NCBI RefSeq assembly: GCF_000332155.1
Contig: NZ_KB235904.1
Span: 834,946 to 898,945, forward strand
DNA from: Kamptonema formosum PCC 6407
Lineage (GTDB): Bacteria; Cyanobacteriota; Cyanobacteriia; Cyanobacteriales; Microcoleaceae
Direction of reading: 5' to 3'
Length of the DNA: 64,000 bases
Shown: piece after piece, positions 27,809-36,983 of the stretch
Numbering within the stretch: position 1 is the stretch's first letter
Layout: every line of letters begins with the position of its first letter
Program-made: the position numbers and the translations under genes
Notes under the pieces: generated by a model
Seen by the model: only the letters and a program-made list of their open reading frames with translations
Database searches by the model: none
Told to the model about the DNA's origin: nothing

Positions 27809-28125
27809 GTTAATAATTAGGATTTCAACGGATGTGGGAGTTTGTCCTAATATCCAGGTGGCAAATTCTGTTGGGTATTTTTCCGAGAGATATTTGCAGG
27901 CATTGTCATAAGACATTCAAGAAATTTAATTAGTTTTATGTAATTATAGTATTATATTGGAGGCGATCGCGCTTTAGGAAAGGAAGGGCGATCGCTCTTT
28001 ATGGAAGATAAGGGCGAAGCATTCCGGCAGATAAATTATTGGTAAAACCCATAAATTATTCGCCCGAATGCTTCCCCCCTACGGATATATTTGCACGCAT
28101 CGGGATGATCCCCTCAATGATCGAC
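27809..28125. repeat. Spacer with HIP1 sites and a diverged inverted repeat
   Basis: No gene is seen. Two GCGATCGC-type sites lie near 27962 and 27990. From 28012 to 28079 an imperfect palindrome is visible: GGGCGAAGCATTC...ATAAATTATT on the left and its complement ...ATAAATTATTCGCCCGAATGCTTC on the right. This resembles a dispersed repeat element of about 70 bases. Confidence 0.5.
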
Positions 28126-28476
28126 TTATTGCTTACAAGTTACTCTCGTCAGGTAACTTTTACAGCTTTCACAAAATACCCAGTCCTCGGTTTTTCGATC
28201 CCACTGCATAGTACCGATGGTACTATCACGTTCGTACCGAAAATTCGGTAGCGCTTGAGTAAAACTTTTATACTTGCAAAAAGCATTTGCGCCTTGCTGA
28301 CGAGCCTCAGCATTTAACCCACTGGCACCTTTTACTACTACATCAACTGGAATATTGTCTCCTACCGTTGGATCTTCAAAAACCTCGGTACTGCTTTGAG
28401 AGTTGGCTGGGATGTTAGAAGCAAGAGTAGAAATAGTCAAGCCTAGAACAAAAAAAACACCGAAAATTCGTTTCAT
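28126..28476 (-). CDS. Small secreted four-cysteine protein
   Basis: From ATG 28476 the product is 116 residues: a signal peptide (MKRIFGVFFVLGLTISTLAS, cleavage near ANS-QSS) and a mature domain with four cysteines (FCKYK, FCESC, VTCKQ) that could form two disulfides. I reject the longer in-frame start at 28560 because it would place the signal peptide inside the protein. The mature domain (VDVVVKGASGLNAEARQQGA, WDRKTEDWVFCESC) is not one I recognise. It is divergent from the STAND NTPase gene with 141 bases between. Confidence 0.65.
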   Translation of the reverse strand: MKRIFGVFFVLGLTISTLASNIPANSQSSTEVFEDPTVGDNIPVDVVVKGASGLNAEARQQGANAFCKYKSFTQALPNFRYERDSTIGTMQWDRKTEDWVFCESCKSYLTRVTCKQ

Positions 28477-28542
28477 ACTTGTTGGGTGGAAATCTTTAAT
28501 GCACACATCATCTACAAAAACTTCATTTTTGGCAGTCGGAAA

Positions 28543-28617
28543 AAGTAGGAATTTAAACAACCTACCAAAGTAGGAGAAAGTAGGATATAATAAGTTAAAC
28601 TCCTACACCACCGACCT
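28543..28617 (+). promoter_or_regulatory. Promoter with three AAGTAGGA iterons upstream of STAND gene
   Basis: AAGTAGGA occurs at 28543-28550, 28568-28575 and 28578-28585. The last abuts a consensus -10 TATAAT (28586-28591), and an inverted CTCCTAC follows at 28600-28606. The spacing and repeat number look like an operator. No good -35 is present, which suits a regulated promoter. The regulator might be the N-terminal HTH of the gene product itself; that is inference. Confidence 0.45.
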
Positions 28618-30069
28618 ATGGACGTTCAAGAAGTCTTAAAACTTGCCGACGACCTAGTTTTTGTCAATACGGGAAAACACTTAGATAATCTGCAAGAAAT
28701 GATACTGCGGGGCACTTTACAAGGTCAGAAATACTCAAAAATAGCAGATGAATCTTACTGCACTGAAGGTCACATCAAAGATATTGCATCAGAATTATGG
28801 AAGCTACTTTCAGAAATATCAGGCGAAGAAATCAATAAATCAAATTTTAGATATACATTCGAGCGATTAAACTTTGCAAATATTTGGAATTTTAATGAAT
28901 TTAATAAAGATATTGTACAAATTGGTAAAATTAACTTCTGTGAAAATACTTCACATTCCCCAAAAGTTCCCAACTCACCACCCGATGAAGAACCTATAAA
29001 CAAAGGCAACGCTAAACCCAAAATACGCGAATATTTAGGTGAAATGCCTAAATCTGGTAGTTTTTACGATCGCACCCCCCAACTCTCCACCCTCAAACAG
29101 TGGATTTTACACGAAAACACCCGCTTAGTCGCCATATTAGGCATAACAGGCATCGGCAAAACCGCGATCGCAGTTCACCTAGTAGAACAAATCAAACATG
29201 AATTCGATTACATCTTCTGGCGAAGTCTAAGCACTTCCCCACCCCTAAAAACACTCCAAACAAATATAGTCCAATTCTGTAGGGGCGGTGCCCCCGTGCC
29301 CGCCCCAAATTCCGTACCCGCCCCAAATTCCGAAGAAAGGGCGATGCCTACGGCTGGCTACGCCTACGCGGGGGGATTGCCCCTACTAGATTACCTCCGA
29401 AAATACCGCTGTCTCCTGATACTAGATGACGTACAAACCCTCAACAGCAGCGGACAACTAGCGGGAAACTATAAACCAGACCATGAAAATTACGGTACAT
29501 TCTTCAAACAAATAGCAGAACTATATCATAACAGTTGTTTAATATTAATAAGTTCCGATAAACCCAAAGAAATATCTATATTAGAAGGCGGAAATCAACC
29601 CGTTCGCTCATTAGAGCTCAGCGGATTAGGTGCAGGGGCAATGGCAATTCTGCGAGAAAAAGGATTAGCTGATGAGGAAAAATGGTTAGAACTAATTGAA
29701 CCCTACGGAGGCAATCCTTTATGGTTAAAAATAGTGGCAACGATGATTCAAGATGTGTTTAACGGTAGCGTTGCCGAAGCCTTATCCTATCATACCCTAT
29801 TTTTCGGAGATTTAGAAGCAGTATTACATCAATCTTTTCATCGCTTGTCCGAGTCGGAAAAACAAGTAATGTCTTGGTTAGCCAGTGAAAATGTGCCTGT
29901 TTCCCTAGCAAAAATTCCCGATCATCTACAATTATCTCATGGCAAATTGTGCAAAGTAATTCAATCTTTGGGAAGACGCAATTTGATTGAAAAAATTAGG
30001 GAAGGAGAACAAAATCTTTTCACTCTTCAACCTGTAATTAAGGAATATGTGAAAACTTACTGGTGTTAA
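28618..30069 (+). CDS. STAND NTPase (NB-ARC-like) with N-terminal HTH domain
   Basis: Residues 1-90 resemble the helix-turn-helix-like domain found at the start of many cyanobacterial STAND/NB-ARC proteins (MDVQEVLKLADDLVF, EMILRGTLQGQKYSKIADES, IASELWKLLSEISGE). Residues 140-480 are the nucleotide-binding switch: FYDRTPQLSTLKQWI, Walker A GITGIGKT (175-182), Walker B LLILDDV (266-272), a GNPLWLK motif near 371, and a winged-helix end. Unlike most relatives it stops after the switch, with no WD40, TPR or enzymatic C-terminus. Residues 221-256 (PVPAPNSVPAPNS and after) come from an inserted DNA repeat. It is possibly a signalling or phage-defence switch. Confidence 0.75.
   Translation: MDVQEVLKLADDLVFVNTGKHLDNLQEMILRGTLQGQKYSKIADESYCTEGHIKDIASELWKLLSEISGEEINKSNFRYTFERLNFANIWNFNEFNKDIVQIGKINFCENTSHSPKVPNSPPDEEPINKGNAKPKIREYLGEMPKSGSFYDRTPQLSTLKQWILHENTRLVAILGITGIGKTAIAVHLVEQIKHEFDYIFWRSLSTSPPLKTLQTNIVQFCRGGAPVPAPNSVPAPNSEERAMPTAGYAYAGGLPLLDYLRKYRCLLILDDVQTLNSSGQLAGNYKPDHENYGTFFKQIAELYHNSCLILISSDKPKEISILEGGNQPVRSLELSGLGAGAMAILREKGLADEEKWLELIEPYGGNPLWLKIVATMIQDVFNGSVAEALSYHTLFFGDLEAVLHQSFHRLSESEKQVMSWLASENVPVSLAKIPDHLQLSHGKLCKVIQSLGRRNLIEKIREGEQNLFTLQPVIKEYVKTYWC
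29279..29386 (+). repeat. 108-bp palindromic repeat inserted in frame in the STAND gene
   Basis: The segment starts GTAGGGGCGGTGCCCCC and ends GGGGGGATTGCCCCTAC, imperfect inverted repeats. Inside are a tandem pair of CCCGCCCCAAATTCCG and a GGCGATGCCTACGGCTGGCT block related to 2766-2797 and 27446-27462. Its length is 36 codons exactly, so the reading frame survives. It falls between Walker A and Walker B. Confidence 0.7.
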
Positions 30070-30243
30070 CTACCTGAGCTTGGTCTGCCAGGGACTAAAG
30101 TCCTTGTCTAATAGCTTAAGTCCTCCTTTGTCGGTCTTTGGCTCTCAGGACACAGGGATAATATCTGCGATCGCTGGCAACTTTTGGGCTAGCTTTACTG
30201 TAAGATAAAGATTGGTCAAACCAGGGACGCTGCCATTTAATCT

Positions 30244-31593
30244 ATGCCCAATGCTCACATTATCGGTCTGGGAAGATCGGGAATTGCCGCCGCGCGACTA
30301 TTAAAACGGGAAGGTTACTCAGTAACGCTGAGCGATCGCGCCTCCTCCCCAATCTTACAACAGCAACAACAGGAACTCGCAACAGAAGGTATTGCAGTTG
30401 AGTTGTGCCATTCATTTGCACCAGCAACACCTTTAAAATTAATAGTTGTGAGCCCTGGCGTTCCTTGGGATTTACCAGCATTAATCCGCGCCAGAGAGCT
30501 CGGAATTGAGACAATAGGAGAAGTAGAACTCGCGTGGCGACATCTGCAATCTCAGCCTTGGATTGGGATCACCGGCACTAATGGCAAAACCACCACAACC
30601 GCCCTGATTGCTGCTATCTTTCAAACAGCGGGTTTTTACGCTCCGGCTTGTGGCAATATTGGCTATGCTGCTTGTGAATTAGCTTTGGGCGAAAAGCCTC
30701 CCGATTGGGTAATTGCAGAAATGAGCAGTTATCAAATTGAATCATCGCCGTCAATTGCCCCTAGAATTAGTATTTGGACGACTTTTACTCCCGATCATCT
30801 CAGCCGCCACAAAACCTTAGAAAATTATTACAACATTAAAGCCCATTTGCTGAAGCAATCCGAGTTACAAGTGATTAATGGAGATGACCCTTATTTGCGC
30901 GAAAAAGGGGTTGAAAGTTGGCCAAAAGCTTGCTGGACAAGTGTTAACGGTAAAGCGGAATTGTTGGGAGATCCGGCGCGGGGTGCGTATATTGAAGATG
31001 GATGGGCGATCGCGCTGGGTGAAAAAATTCTGCCCGTTGATTCTTTGCGGATGGTAGGATCTCACAATCAGCAGAATTTATTGATGGCAGTAGCGACAGC
31101 GCGTTTAGCAGGAATTGAAAAAGATGCGATCGCCCAAGCAATTACTAATTTCCCCGGAGTGTCCCACCGCCTCGAACACATCCGCACTTGGGCCGGCATA
31201 GACTTTATTAATGATAGCAAAGCCACCAACTACGACGCAGCCGAAGTCGGATTAGCCTCCGTTGCGACACCCGCGATCCTAATTGCAGGCGGTGAAGCCA
31301 AAGAAGGCGACGATATCGCCTGGATCGAAACCATTCAAGCCAAAGCCGCCGCCGTCTTACTAATTGGTAACGCTGCTGACACCTTCGCCAAGCGTTTACA
31401 ACAAGCTAATTACAACAACTGGGAAATAGTAGAAACAATGGAACGAGCCGTTTCCCGGAGTTCGGAACTTGCTAAAGAGCATAACGCGAAAGTTGTCCTG
31501 CTGTCACCAGCCTGTGCTAGTTTCGATCAATACCAGAATTTTGAGCAGCGAGGAGATGATTTCCGGCAGTTATGCCTAGAGTCGCTACCTTAG
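30244..31593 (+). CDS. murD: UDP-N-acetylmuramoyl-L-alanine--D-glutamate ligase
   Basis: MurD adds D-glutamate to UDP-MurNAc-L-Ala in the cytoplasmic phase of peptidoglycan synthesis. The 449 residues have the N-terminal UDP-binding Rossmann-like domain ([20 protein letters not shown]), the central ATPase with [15 protein letters not shown] and the SSYQIESSP and TPDHLSRH motifs, and the C-terminal domain with [21 protein letters not shown] and [19 protein letters not shown]. The start [10 protein letters not shown] is correct for the family. It is single rather than in a dcw cluster, as usual in cyanobacteria. Confidence 0.97.
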   Translation: MPNAHIIGLGRSGIAAARLLKREGYSVTLSDRASSPILQQQQQELATEGIAVELCHSFAPATPLKLIVVSPGVPWDLPALIRARELGIETIGEVELAWRHLQSQPWIGITGTNGKTTTTALIAAIFQTAGFYAPACGNIGYAACELALGEKPPDWVIAEMSSYQIESSPSIAPRISIWTTFTPDHLSRHKTLENYYNIKAHLLKQSELQVINGDDPYLREKGVESWPKACWTSVNGKAELLGDPARGAYIEDGWAIALGEKILPVDSLRMVGSHNQQNLLMAVATARLAGIEKDAIAQAITNFPGVSHRLEHIRTWAGIDFINDSKATNYDAAEVGLASVATPAILIAGGEAKEGDDIAWIETIQAKAAAVLLIGNAADTFAKRLQQANYNNWEIVETMERAVSRSSELAKEHNAKVVLLSPACASFDQYQNFEQRGDDFRQLCLESLP

Positions 31594-32007
31594 AAGCAGG
31601 GAGGAAAGGAATTTGTAAATTTTTTCCTTTCCAGCGTTAAAAAATATCAAATTTGACAGAAAAAATTTCATAAGGCAGTAATATTCAAGTTATTCAAGAT
31701 CGAGAGCATCTAATTTTAGTGGTCAAATCAAATTTGGCTGGATAGTTGTTATTGCTATCCTAGCTGTTTGATTCTATTCCTTTCTTCCCTGAGCATCGTA
31801 GCCTCGCTGATTCTAAGCTGCTACGCATCTAATTTGACAGTCAGTTTTTATGAGCTTCTTGTGGGATGGGCATCCTGCCCGTCTTTGTATTCGATTTAGA
31901 TGCGTAATAGCTTATTCCCTTCTTCCCCTAACCCCTAGCCCCTAGCCCCTAGTCCCTTCTTCCCCTAGCCCCTAGTCCCTAGTTATAATTAGGTGTGAGT
32001 AGCAACA
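31594..32007. repeat. Spacer before porin gene with CCCCTAG tandem repeats
   Basis: The 414-base spacer has no gene. From 31915 to 31983 it is built of CTTCTTCCCCTAACCCCTAG, CCCCTAG and TCCCTAG units, the same STRR family as 18205-18268. The first 300 bases show only AT-rich sequence and a few weak inverted repeats. Confidence 0.5.
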
Positions 32008-33762
32008 ATGTCAAAATTTTTCGGGAAAAGTTTCTGGTTTTTCCTAGCTGTTATTAGCAATGCTTTGCTAGTAGAAAACATAGCTATTGCTACAGAAAAA
32101 ACGGCTGCTGTTAATCAAATTCCTGATACTACAGATGCCATTGCAATTACCAACGAACTAAAGCAATTTGACTCGGAAATTGATGATATTACCAACACAT
32201 CAAACGCAGTTGCCCCCATCGTCATTGCCAACGAAGTAAAGCAATCGCAACCCACTGCAATTGAGCCAGAGCAAAATCATCCTACTCAGATAGAATTTGT
32301 ATCTAAATCGCAAGATACCAACTCCATGAGTCAGGTGACATCAGTATCTCAACTATCCGACGTACAGCCCACAGATTGGGCATTTCAAGCCCTACAATCC
32401 CTCGTAGAACGATATGGCTGTATAGCGGGATATCCCGATGGCACATTTCGCGGCAACCGAGCATTAACTCGCTACGAATTTGCCGCAGGATTAAACGCTT
32501 GCTTAGACCAAATTACCAGATTAATAGGTGGAGCTACAGCTAACTTTGTCACCAAAGAAGACTTAGCAGTATTGCAACGATTGCAAGAAGAATTTGCCGC
32601 CGAATTAGCTACTCTGCGAGGTCGAGTAGATAGCTTAGAAGCGCGGGCAACGGAACTCGAAGCCAATCAATTCTCAACCACAACCAAGCTAAATGGAGAA
32701 ACCATTTGGGGAATCACCGATACCTTCGGAGATGGCACTGCTGATGATGATAATACTAATACAAACTTTGGCTACCGGGTGCGCTTGAATTTCGACACTA
32801 GCTTTACTGGCGAAGACAGATTGAGAACCAGGTTGCAAGCGAGAAATATGGCGAGGTTGGATCGCACAACTGGAACCCCAATGACTCGCACGAACTTTGA
32901 CGGCGATGACGGTTCCCAAATCATTCTCGATAAATTAAGCTATCTCTTTCCCCTTGGTAATAACACTACTGTTGAAATTGGGGCAAAAGGACTTACTTCT
33001 GACGATGTGGGCCCGATTATTAATCCCTATTTAGCGGGTTCCGCTGACGGTGCTGTTTCTCGATTTGGGGCCTTCAATCCTGCTATTTACAACACCCCTG
33101 GAGAAACAGGAATTGCGATTAATCATCGATTAGGAAATAAGCTGAATTTAACTTTGAGCTATCTCGCTAATACTGCCGCCGATCCTACTGAAGGTAACGG
33201 ACTTTTTAATGGTAGCTACGGCGCTTTAGCTCAATTGACCTATTCACCAACTCCTCAGATCGATCTGGCATTAAGTTATGTCCGAAGTTACTCCCGCCGC
33301 AATGATGTTAACTTGTCTATCGGCACCGGCAGCAATAATGCTAATGAGCCTTTTGGCCAAGAAGCTACCAGAGGAAATCACTACGGTTTTGAGGTAAGTT
33401 GGCAACTTTCCCCTCGATTTGCCCTTGCAAGTTGGGTAGGATATGTAGATGCTAAACAGTTGTCTGGGGGAGATGCAAGTGCGGGGATTTGGAACGGTGC
33501 GATCGCTTTTGCTTTCCCGGATTTGTTGAAAGAAGGCAACCTTGGTGGCATCATTGTTGGTATACCGCCAAAGGTGACTGAGAATGATATTAAGAGTAAT
33601 AGAGATGATGCTACTTCTCTCCATGTAGAAGCTCTATATCGCATCCAAGTGAATGACTTTATCAGCGTTACCCCTGGCTTTTATGTGATTACCAATACAG
33701 ATCACGACAGCGACAATGATACAACATGGGTAGGAGTTCTGCGAACTAGCTTTACTTTCTAA
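32008..33762 (+). CDS. SLH-domain OprB-type outer-membrane porin
   Basis: The 584-residue protein belongs to the cyanobacterial SLH-plus-porin family (SomA/SomB type, also called iron uptake porins). It begins with a signal sequence (MSKFFGKSFWFFLAVISN...), then a low-complexity stretch, an S-layer homology domain (about 110-175: LSDVQPTDWAFQALQSLVER, GYPDGTFRGNRALTRYEFAA), a coiled coil (TKEDLAVLQRLQEEFAAELA, about 190-225) that spans the periplasm, and an OprB-like beta-barrel to a terminal Phe (VLRTSFTF). The SLH domain anchors to peptidoglycan. It passes small solutes or iron across the outer membrane; the exact substrate is not known. Confidence 0.88.
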   Translation: MSKFFGKSFWFFLAVISNALLVENIAIATEKTAAVNQIPDTTDAIAITNELKQFDSEIDDITNTSNAVAPIVIANEVKQSQPTAIEPEQNHPTQIEFVSKSQDTNSMSQVTSVSQLSDVQPTDWAFQALQSLVERYGCIAGYPDGTFRGNRALTRYEFAAGLNACLDQITRLIGGATANFVTKEDLAVLQRLQEEFAAELATLRGRVDSLEARATELEANQFSTTTKLNGETIWGITDTFGDGTADDDNTNTNFGYRVRLNFDTSFTGEDRLRTRLQARNMARLDRTTGTPMTRTNFDGDDGSQIILDKLSYLFPLGNNTTVEIGAKGLTSDDVGPIINPYLAGSADGAVSRFGAFNPAIYNTPGETGIAINHRLGNKLNLTLSYLANTAADPTEGNGLFNGSYGALAQLTYSPTPQIDLALSYVRSYSRRNDVNLSIGTGSNNANEPFGQEATRGNHYGFEVSWQLSPRFALASWVGYVDAKQLSGGDASAGIWNGAIAFAFPDLLKEGNLGGIIVGIPPKVTENDIKSNRDDATSLHVEALYRIQVNDFISVTPGFYVITNTDHDSDNDTTWVGVLRTSFTF

Positions 33763-33770
33763 ACATTTAA

Positions 33771-33798
33771 GTAGGGTGCATTAATTTATGTACCCTAC
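33771..33798 (+). terminator. Hairpin after porin gene
   Basis: GTAGGGTGCA (33771-33780) pairs with TGTACCCTAC (33789-33798), ten pairs with one G-U and an 8-base loop, starting 8 bases after the stop codon. Only a weak T-rich tail follows. Confidence 0.55.
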
Positions 33799-33855
33799 AA
33801 GTAAATTTATGGGATAATTATCTATTGGGAAGAGGACTTACTATAATTGTTGATA

Positions 33856-33899
33856 GCGCCGCCGTCCTAGCCATATCTTGACTGCCGGGACGGTGGCGC
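33856..33899 (+). promoter_or_regulatory. GC-rich hairpin upstream of bgtB
   Basis: GCGCCGCCGTCC (33856-33867) pairs with GGACGGTGGCGC (33888-33899), twelve pairs with one G-U. It ends 62 bases before the bgtB ATG. It lacks a U tract, so it may be a structured leader or a dispersed palindrome. I found no match to the conserved core of the glnA-type glutamine riboswitch. Confidence 0.35.
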
Positions 33900-33961
33900 A
33901 TTAAACTAAGCCACAGAAGTGTTTACCTAGTTTGCTGGGATTGTTAAGGGGAATGCTGAAG

Positions 33962-35428
33962 ATGAAACGGTGGAAAAAATTAAAATCCTTGATGGTGGTT
34001 GCGATCGCCGTCGCTTTCTCCTTGATTGCGATCGCGAGTTATTCTCAAACCGCCAACAAGACTTTAACAATGGCGACTTCCCCTGATTACCCGCCCTATG
34101 AATTTAAAGATACCGCTGTTAGTGGTAATGAAATTATCGGTTTTGACGTAGATATCGCCAAATATATTACGAAAGAATTAGGCTATCAATTCCAAATCAT
34201 CGGTATGGATTTTAACGGCTTAATTCCTGCTTTGCAAGCAGGGCGAGCCGATTTTGTAATGGCAGGGATGACTCCCACACCTGAACGAAAAAAAAATGTT
34301 GATTTTTCCGATCTTTATTACGAAGCTCAAAATACAATTGTCGCTAATAAAGGAAGCAAACTAACCAAACCTGAAGATTTAGCAGGTAAGAAAGTAGGCG
34401 TACAACTGGGAAGTATTCAGCAGGAAGCTGTCAAAAAGATGGCGGGAGTGGAGGTAGTTTCCCTAAATAAAATTGCTGATATCATTCAAGAAGTTAAATC
34501 CAATCGATTGACTGCCGGGATAATTGAAGATACTGTCGCTAAGGGTTATGCAGAATCAAATCCCGACTTGGAATTTAATGTAATTCCTAATACTGAAGAA
34601 AGCGGTTCTGCGATCGCCTTTCCCAAAGGTTCGAGATTAGTTCCAGAGTTTAATCGCGTCCTCCAGCAAATGAAAGACAATGGTAAACTTAAGGAACTAG
34701 CTACTCAGTGGTTTTCTCGACCAATAGCTCAAGAACCGACTACAGATCAGCCAGCCGCTACCCCAAAGTTCGGTCTAGATTTTGGCAAAATATTGCCAAA
34801 TCTGCCTTTTATCTTAGGCGGAATCTGGGTCACATTAACATTTACCCTGCTGTCAGCATTTTTGGGATTTATTTGGGGAATTGTCCTGTCTCTCTTTAAG
34901 ATTTCTACCATTAAACCGCTTTCCTTATTTGCCAATGGCTACACTTCAATTTTCCGGGGAACGCCCCTAATTTTGCAGTTAACTTTAGTTTACTTTGCAA
35001 CGCCACAGCTTACGGGGTATAATATATCAGCGCTGCAAGCTGGTGTGATTACTTTTTTCCTCAATTCTGGGGCTTATATCTCCGAAACAATTCGCGCTGG
35101 AATTCAAGCTGTAGATAAAGGGCAAAAGGAAGCAGCAGAATCCCTTGGTGTTCCCTACAAACTAATGATGGGGGATATTATTTTACCGCAGGCTTTAAAA
35201 AATATTTTGCCTGCCTTGGTAAATGAAAGTATTGCTTTGTTGAAAGACTCAGCTTTAGTTTCAGTAATTGGCGTAGAAGATTTGCTACGTCGCGCTACAA
35301 TTGTCGGAGCAGAGAAGTATATTTACTTTGAACCTTTGATATTTGTGGGAATAATTTACTACTTAATGGTGCTTAGTTTAACTTGGGGGGCAAATGTACT
35401 CGAACGCAGACTCCAAAGTAGCAGTTAA
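33962..35428 (+). CDS. bgtB: Amino-acid ABC transporter, fused receptor-permease (BgtB-like)
   Basis: From ATG 33962 the product is 488 residues: a signal-anchor helix (LMVVAIAVAFSLIAIAS), a type 3 solute-binding domain (about 35-245: ATSPDYPPYEF, GFDVDIAKYITKELGYQF, MTPTPERKKNVDFSDLYYEA), a Pro/Thr linker, then an ABC permease domain (275-485) with the EAA loop EAAESLGVPYKLMMGDIILP. This receptor-permease fusion plus the downstream ATPase matches the cyanobacterial Bgt system for basic amino acids and glutamine. AAGGGG at 33946-33951 supports this start over the upstream TTG. The C-terminus overlaps bgtA by 35 bases. Confidence 0.88.
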   Translation: MKRWKKLKSLMVVAIAVAFSLIAIASYSQTANKTLTMATSPDYPPYEFKDTAVSGNEIIGFDVDIAKYITKELGYQFQIIGMDFNGLIPALQAGRADFVMAGMTPTPERKKNVDFSDLYYEAQNTIVANKGSKLTKPEDLAGKKVGVQLGSIQQEAVKKMAGVEVVSLNKIADIIQEVKSNRLTAGIIEDTVAKGYAESNPDLEFNVIPNTEESGSAIAFPKGSRLVPEFNRVLQQMKDNGKLKELATQWFSRPIAQEPTTDQPAATPKFGLDFGKILPNLPFILGGIWVTLTFTLLSAFLGFIWGIVLSLFKISTIKPLSLFANGYTSIFRGTPLILQLTLVYFATPQLTGYNISALQAGVITFFLNSGAYISETIRAGIQAVDKGQKEAAESLGVPYKLMMGDIILPQALKNILPALVNESIALLKDSALVSVIGVEDLLRRATIVGAEKYIYFEPLIFVGIIYYLMVLSLTWGANVLERRLQSSS

Positions 35429-36143
35429 GGTTGACAGACTCTATAAATCCTTTGGGAATCTCAAGGTTTTGCGCGAGATTAGCACTGAGATTAATCAAGG
35501 AGAAGTGATTGCTATTATCGGCCCTTCCGGGTGCGGTAAGTCTACTTTTTTACGCTGTTTAAATTTACTGGAAATTCCTACTTCTGGAAATATCTACATT
35601 GACGGAGTTGATATTACTTCGGCGAATGTAGATATTCTGAAAATTCGCCAGAAAGTAGGGATGGTATTTCAACATTTTCATTTATTCCCGCACATGACGG
35701 TACTGCAAAATGTGATTTATGCGCCTATAAAGGTGAAGCAGGTTGCTAAGGATGAGGCGCATCAAAAGGGATTAGAATTACTTGAAAAAGTAGGTTTGTC
35801 AGATAAGGCGGAGGTTTACCCTTCTAAGCTGTCGGGAGGACAAAAACAGCGGGTGGCGATCGCGCGATCCTTGGCAATGGAACCGGAAATTTTGTTAATG
35901 GACGAACCGACTTCTGCACTCGATCCAGAAATGGTTAAAGAAGTGTTAGATGTGATGAAAGCTTTAGCGCAGACGGGAATTACAATGGCAATTGTCACTC
36001 ACGAGATGGGATTTGCGCGGGAAGTAGCTCACCGGATATTATTTCTGGATGGCGGAAAAGTAGCTGAGGATGAACCGCCGAGGGAGTTTTTCAGTAACCC
36101 GAAGTGCGATCGCGCCAAGCAATTTTTGGAAAAAATGCTTTAA
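35394..36143 (+). CDS. bgtA: Amino-acid ABC transporter ATPase (BgtA-like)
   Basis: The 249-residue ATPase has Walker A GPSGCGKST, the Q-loop (MVFQHFHLFPHMTVLQN), signature LSGGQKQR, Walker B ILLMDEPTSALDPE and the switch His in IVTHEMGFAREV. The sequence is typical of polar amino-acid importers (GlnQ/HisP). It overlaps the end of the fused receptor-permease gene by 35 bases, so the two are co-translated and form the complete importer. The next feature is a dispersed palindrome, which probably ends the transcript. Confidence 0.93.
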   Translation: MYSNADSKVAVKVDRLYKSFGNLKVLREISTEINQGEVIAIIGPSGCGKSTFLRCLNLLEIPTSGNIYIDGVDITSANVDILKIRQKVGMVFQHFHLFPHMTVLQNVIYAPIKVKQVAKDEAHQKGLELLEKVGLSDKAEVYPSKLSGGQKQRVAIARSLAMEPEILLMDEPTSALDPEMVKEVLDVMKALAQTGITMAIVTHEMGFAREVAHRILFLDGGKVAEDEPPREFFSNPKCDRAKQFLEKML

Positions 36144-36174
36144 TATTAAATCGGGTTAGTTATCCCCTTTATTT

Positions 36175-36232
36175 GTCGGCGATTGAAATCGCTACTACAC
36201 AAACTAAGTCCGCCTACGCGGACTATAAGAAA
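36175..36232. repeat. Double-hairpin dispersed repeat after bgtA
   Basis: GGCGATTGAAATCGCTAC forms one stem, and AGTCCGCCTACGCGGACT forms a second (GTCCGC/GCGGAC). This pair, linked by ACACAAACTA, is a repeat pattern common in large cyanobacterial genomes. It sits between convergent genes and may serve as a two-way terminator. Confidence 0.55.
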
Positions 36233-36258
36233 AAGGGATAATAAACCCAGAGTTGATA

Positions 36259-36447
36259 TTAGCTATTCAACCAATATGTCTTCCAAATTGCCTGAATTCT
36301 CGCTTGCTGTTCTAGTACGAGTTCCCTATAAACCTGCATTATTTCTTCATGGGTGAAGTCAATAATTAAGGCAGCTAATTGACCCGCCGTTTCCGCTTCT
36401 AGCATTAATAATTTCAGTTTTTCCATTTCTTCTCGATTCGTCGTCAT
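36259..36447 (-). CDS. Small helical protein, unknown
   Basis: A 62-residue ORF (MTTNREEMEKLKLLMLEAET onward) with a strong amphipathic helical pattern and no Cys. Codon use looks coding and the ORF is not a shadow of another gene. I recognise no family. Upstream, 36480-36560 is a repeat-rich palindromic spacer (CGCTTCGCTCGCGGCTTCGG). Existence is likely but not certain. Confidence 0.45.
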   Translation of the reverse strand: MTTNREEMEKLKLLMLEAETAGQLAALIIDFTHEEIMQVYRELVLEQQARIQAIWKTYWLNS

Positions 36448-36590
36448 TACTACGTTATATCATGTCTGGTTAAATACTTGTCATCCAAAACGCAAGCGAA
36501 TTGCTTCGCTTCCCGCCACGCTTCGCTCGCGGCTTCGGCTTCTCGCTTTTGACAGAGCGCAAGTAATTTGCCGGACATGATATTATTATA

Positions 36591-36983
36591 TCAATTTATA
36601 GCCTCAGCTTTATGTGGATTAGCCGTACAAATCTCTTTAACTCTTGCATTAAGAGTGTTGAGTTGGTGATTGTCCATTCTATCTAACTGTTGCGCCGATA
36701 TTCTCACTTCCCCGCTGCATAGCTCAGATCGCAGTTCCTCATCAATCTCAAGTATCTCTCGATCGGAGGTTAACAGTCTTTGGAGCAAAATTTCAATTTC
36801 TCTGTCTAATTTACGTCTACCTTCCTCAAAAAAGTCTTGAGAATTCGATCTAAATAAACCGCTATTCACCCGCTGAATTTGACTATTAGTCAAAGGGTTA
36901 GCCAAGGCAGGAATTACAGAGAATGCTGCCAAAAATAATGTAATTCCCAGACTAGAAATTATCTGTTTTTGAAGGATTTTCAT
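36591..36983 (-). CDS. Exported small protein, unknown
   Basis: The 130-residue protein has a clear signal peptide (IISSLGITLFLAAFSVIPAL, cleavage ALA-NP near residue 28). The mature part is charged and helical (FFEEGRRKLDREIEILLQRL) and holds two Cys (LCSGEV, EICTAN) that could form a disulfide. No family was recognised. Its start overlaps the end of the upstream small gene by 32 bases in another frame, so the two are translated together. Probably periplasmic. Confidence 0.6.
   Translation of the reverse strand: MKILQKQIISSLGITLFLAAFSVIPALANPLTNSQIQRVNSGLFRSNSQDFFEEGRRKLDREIEILLQRLLTSDREILEIDEELRSELCSGEVRISAQQLDRMDNHQLNTLNARVKEICTANPHKAEAIN

Noticed and set aside
28039-28251. Plus-strand frame overlapping the exported Cys protein
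   Set aside because: The minus-strand gene has a clear signal peptide; this frame lies in repeat and reverse coding sequence.
33763-33961. Glutamine riboswitch or NtcA site upstream of bgtB
   Set aside because: No conserved riboswitch core and no GTA-N8-TAC were found in the spacer; only a simple hairpin is present.
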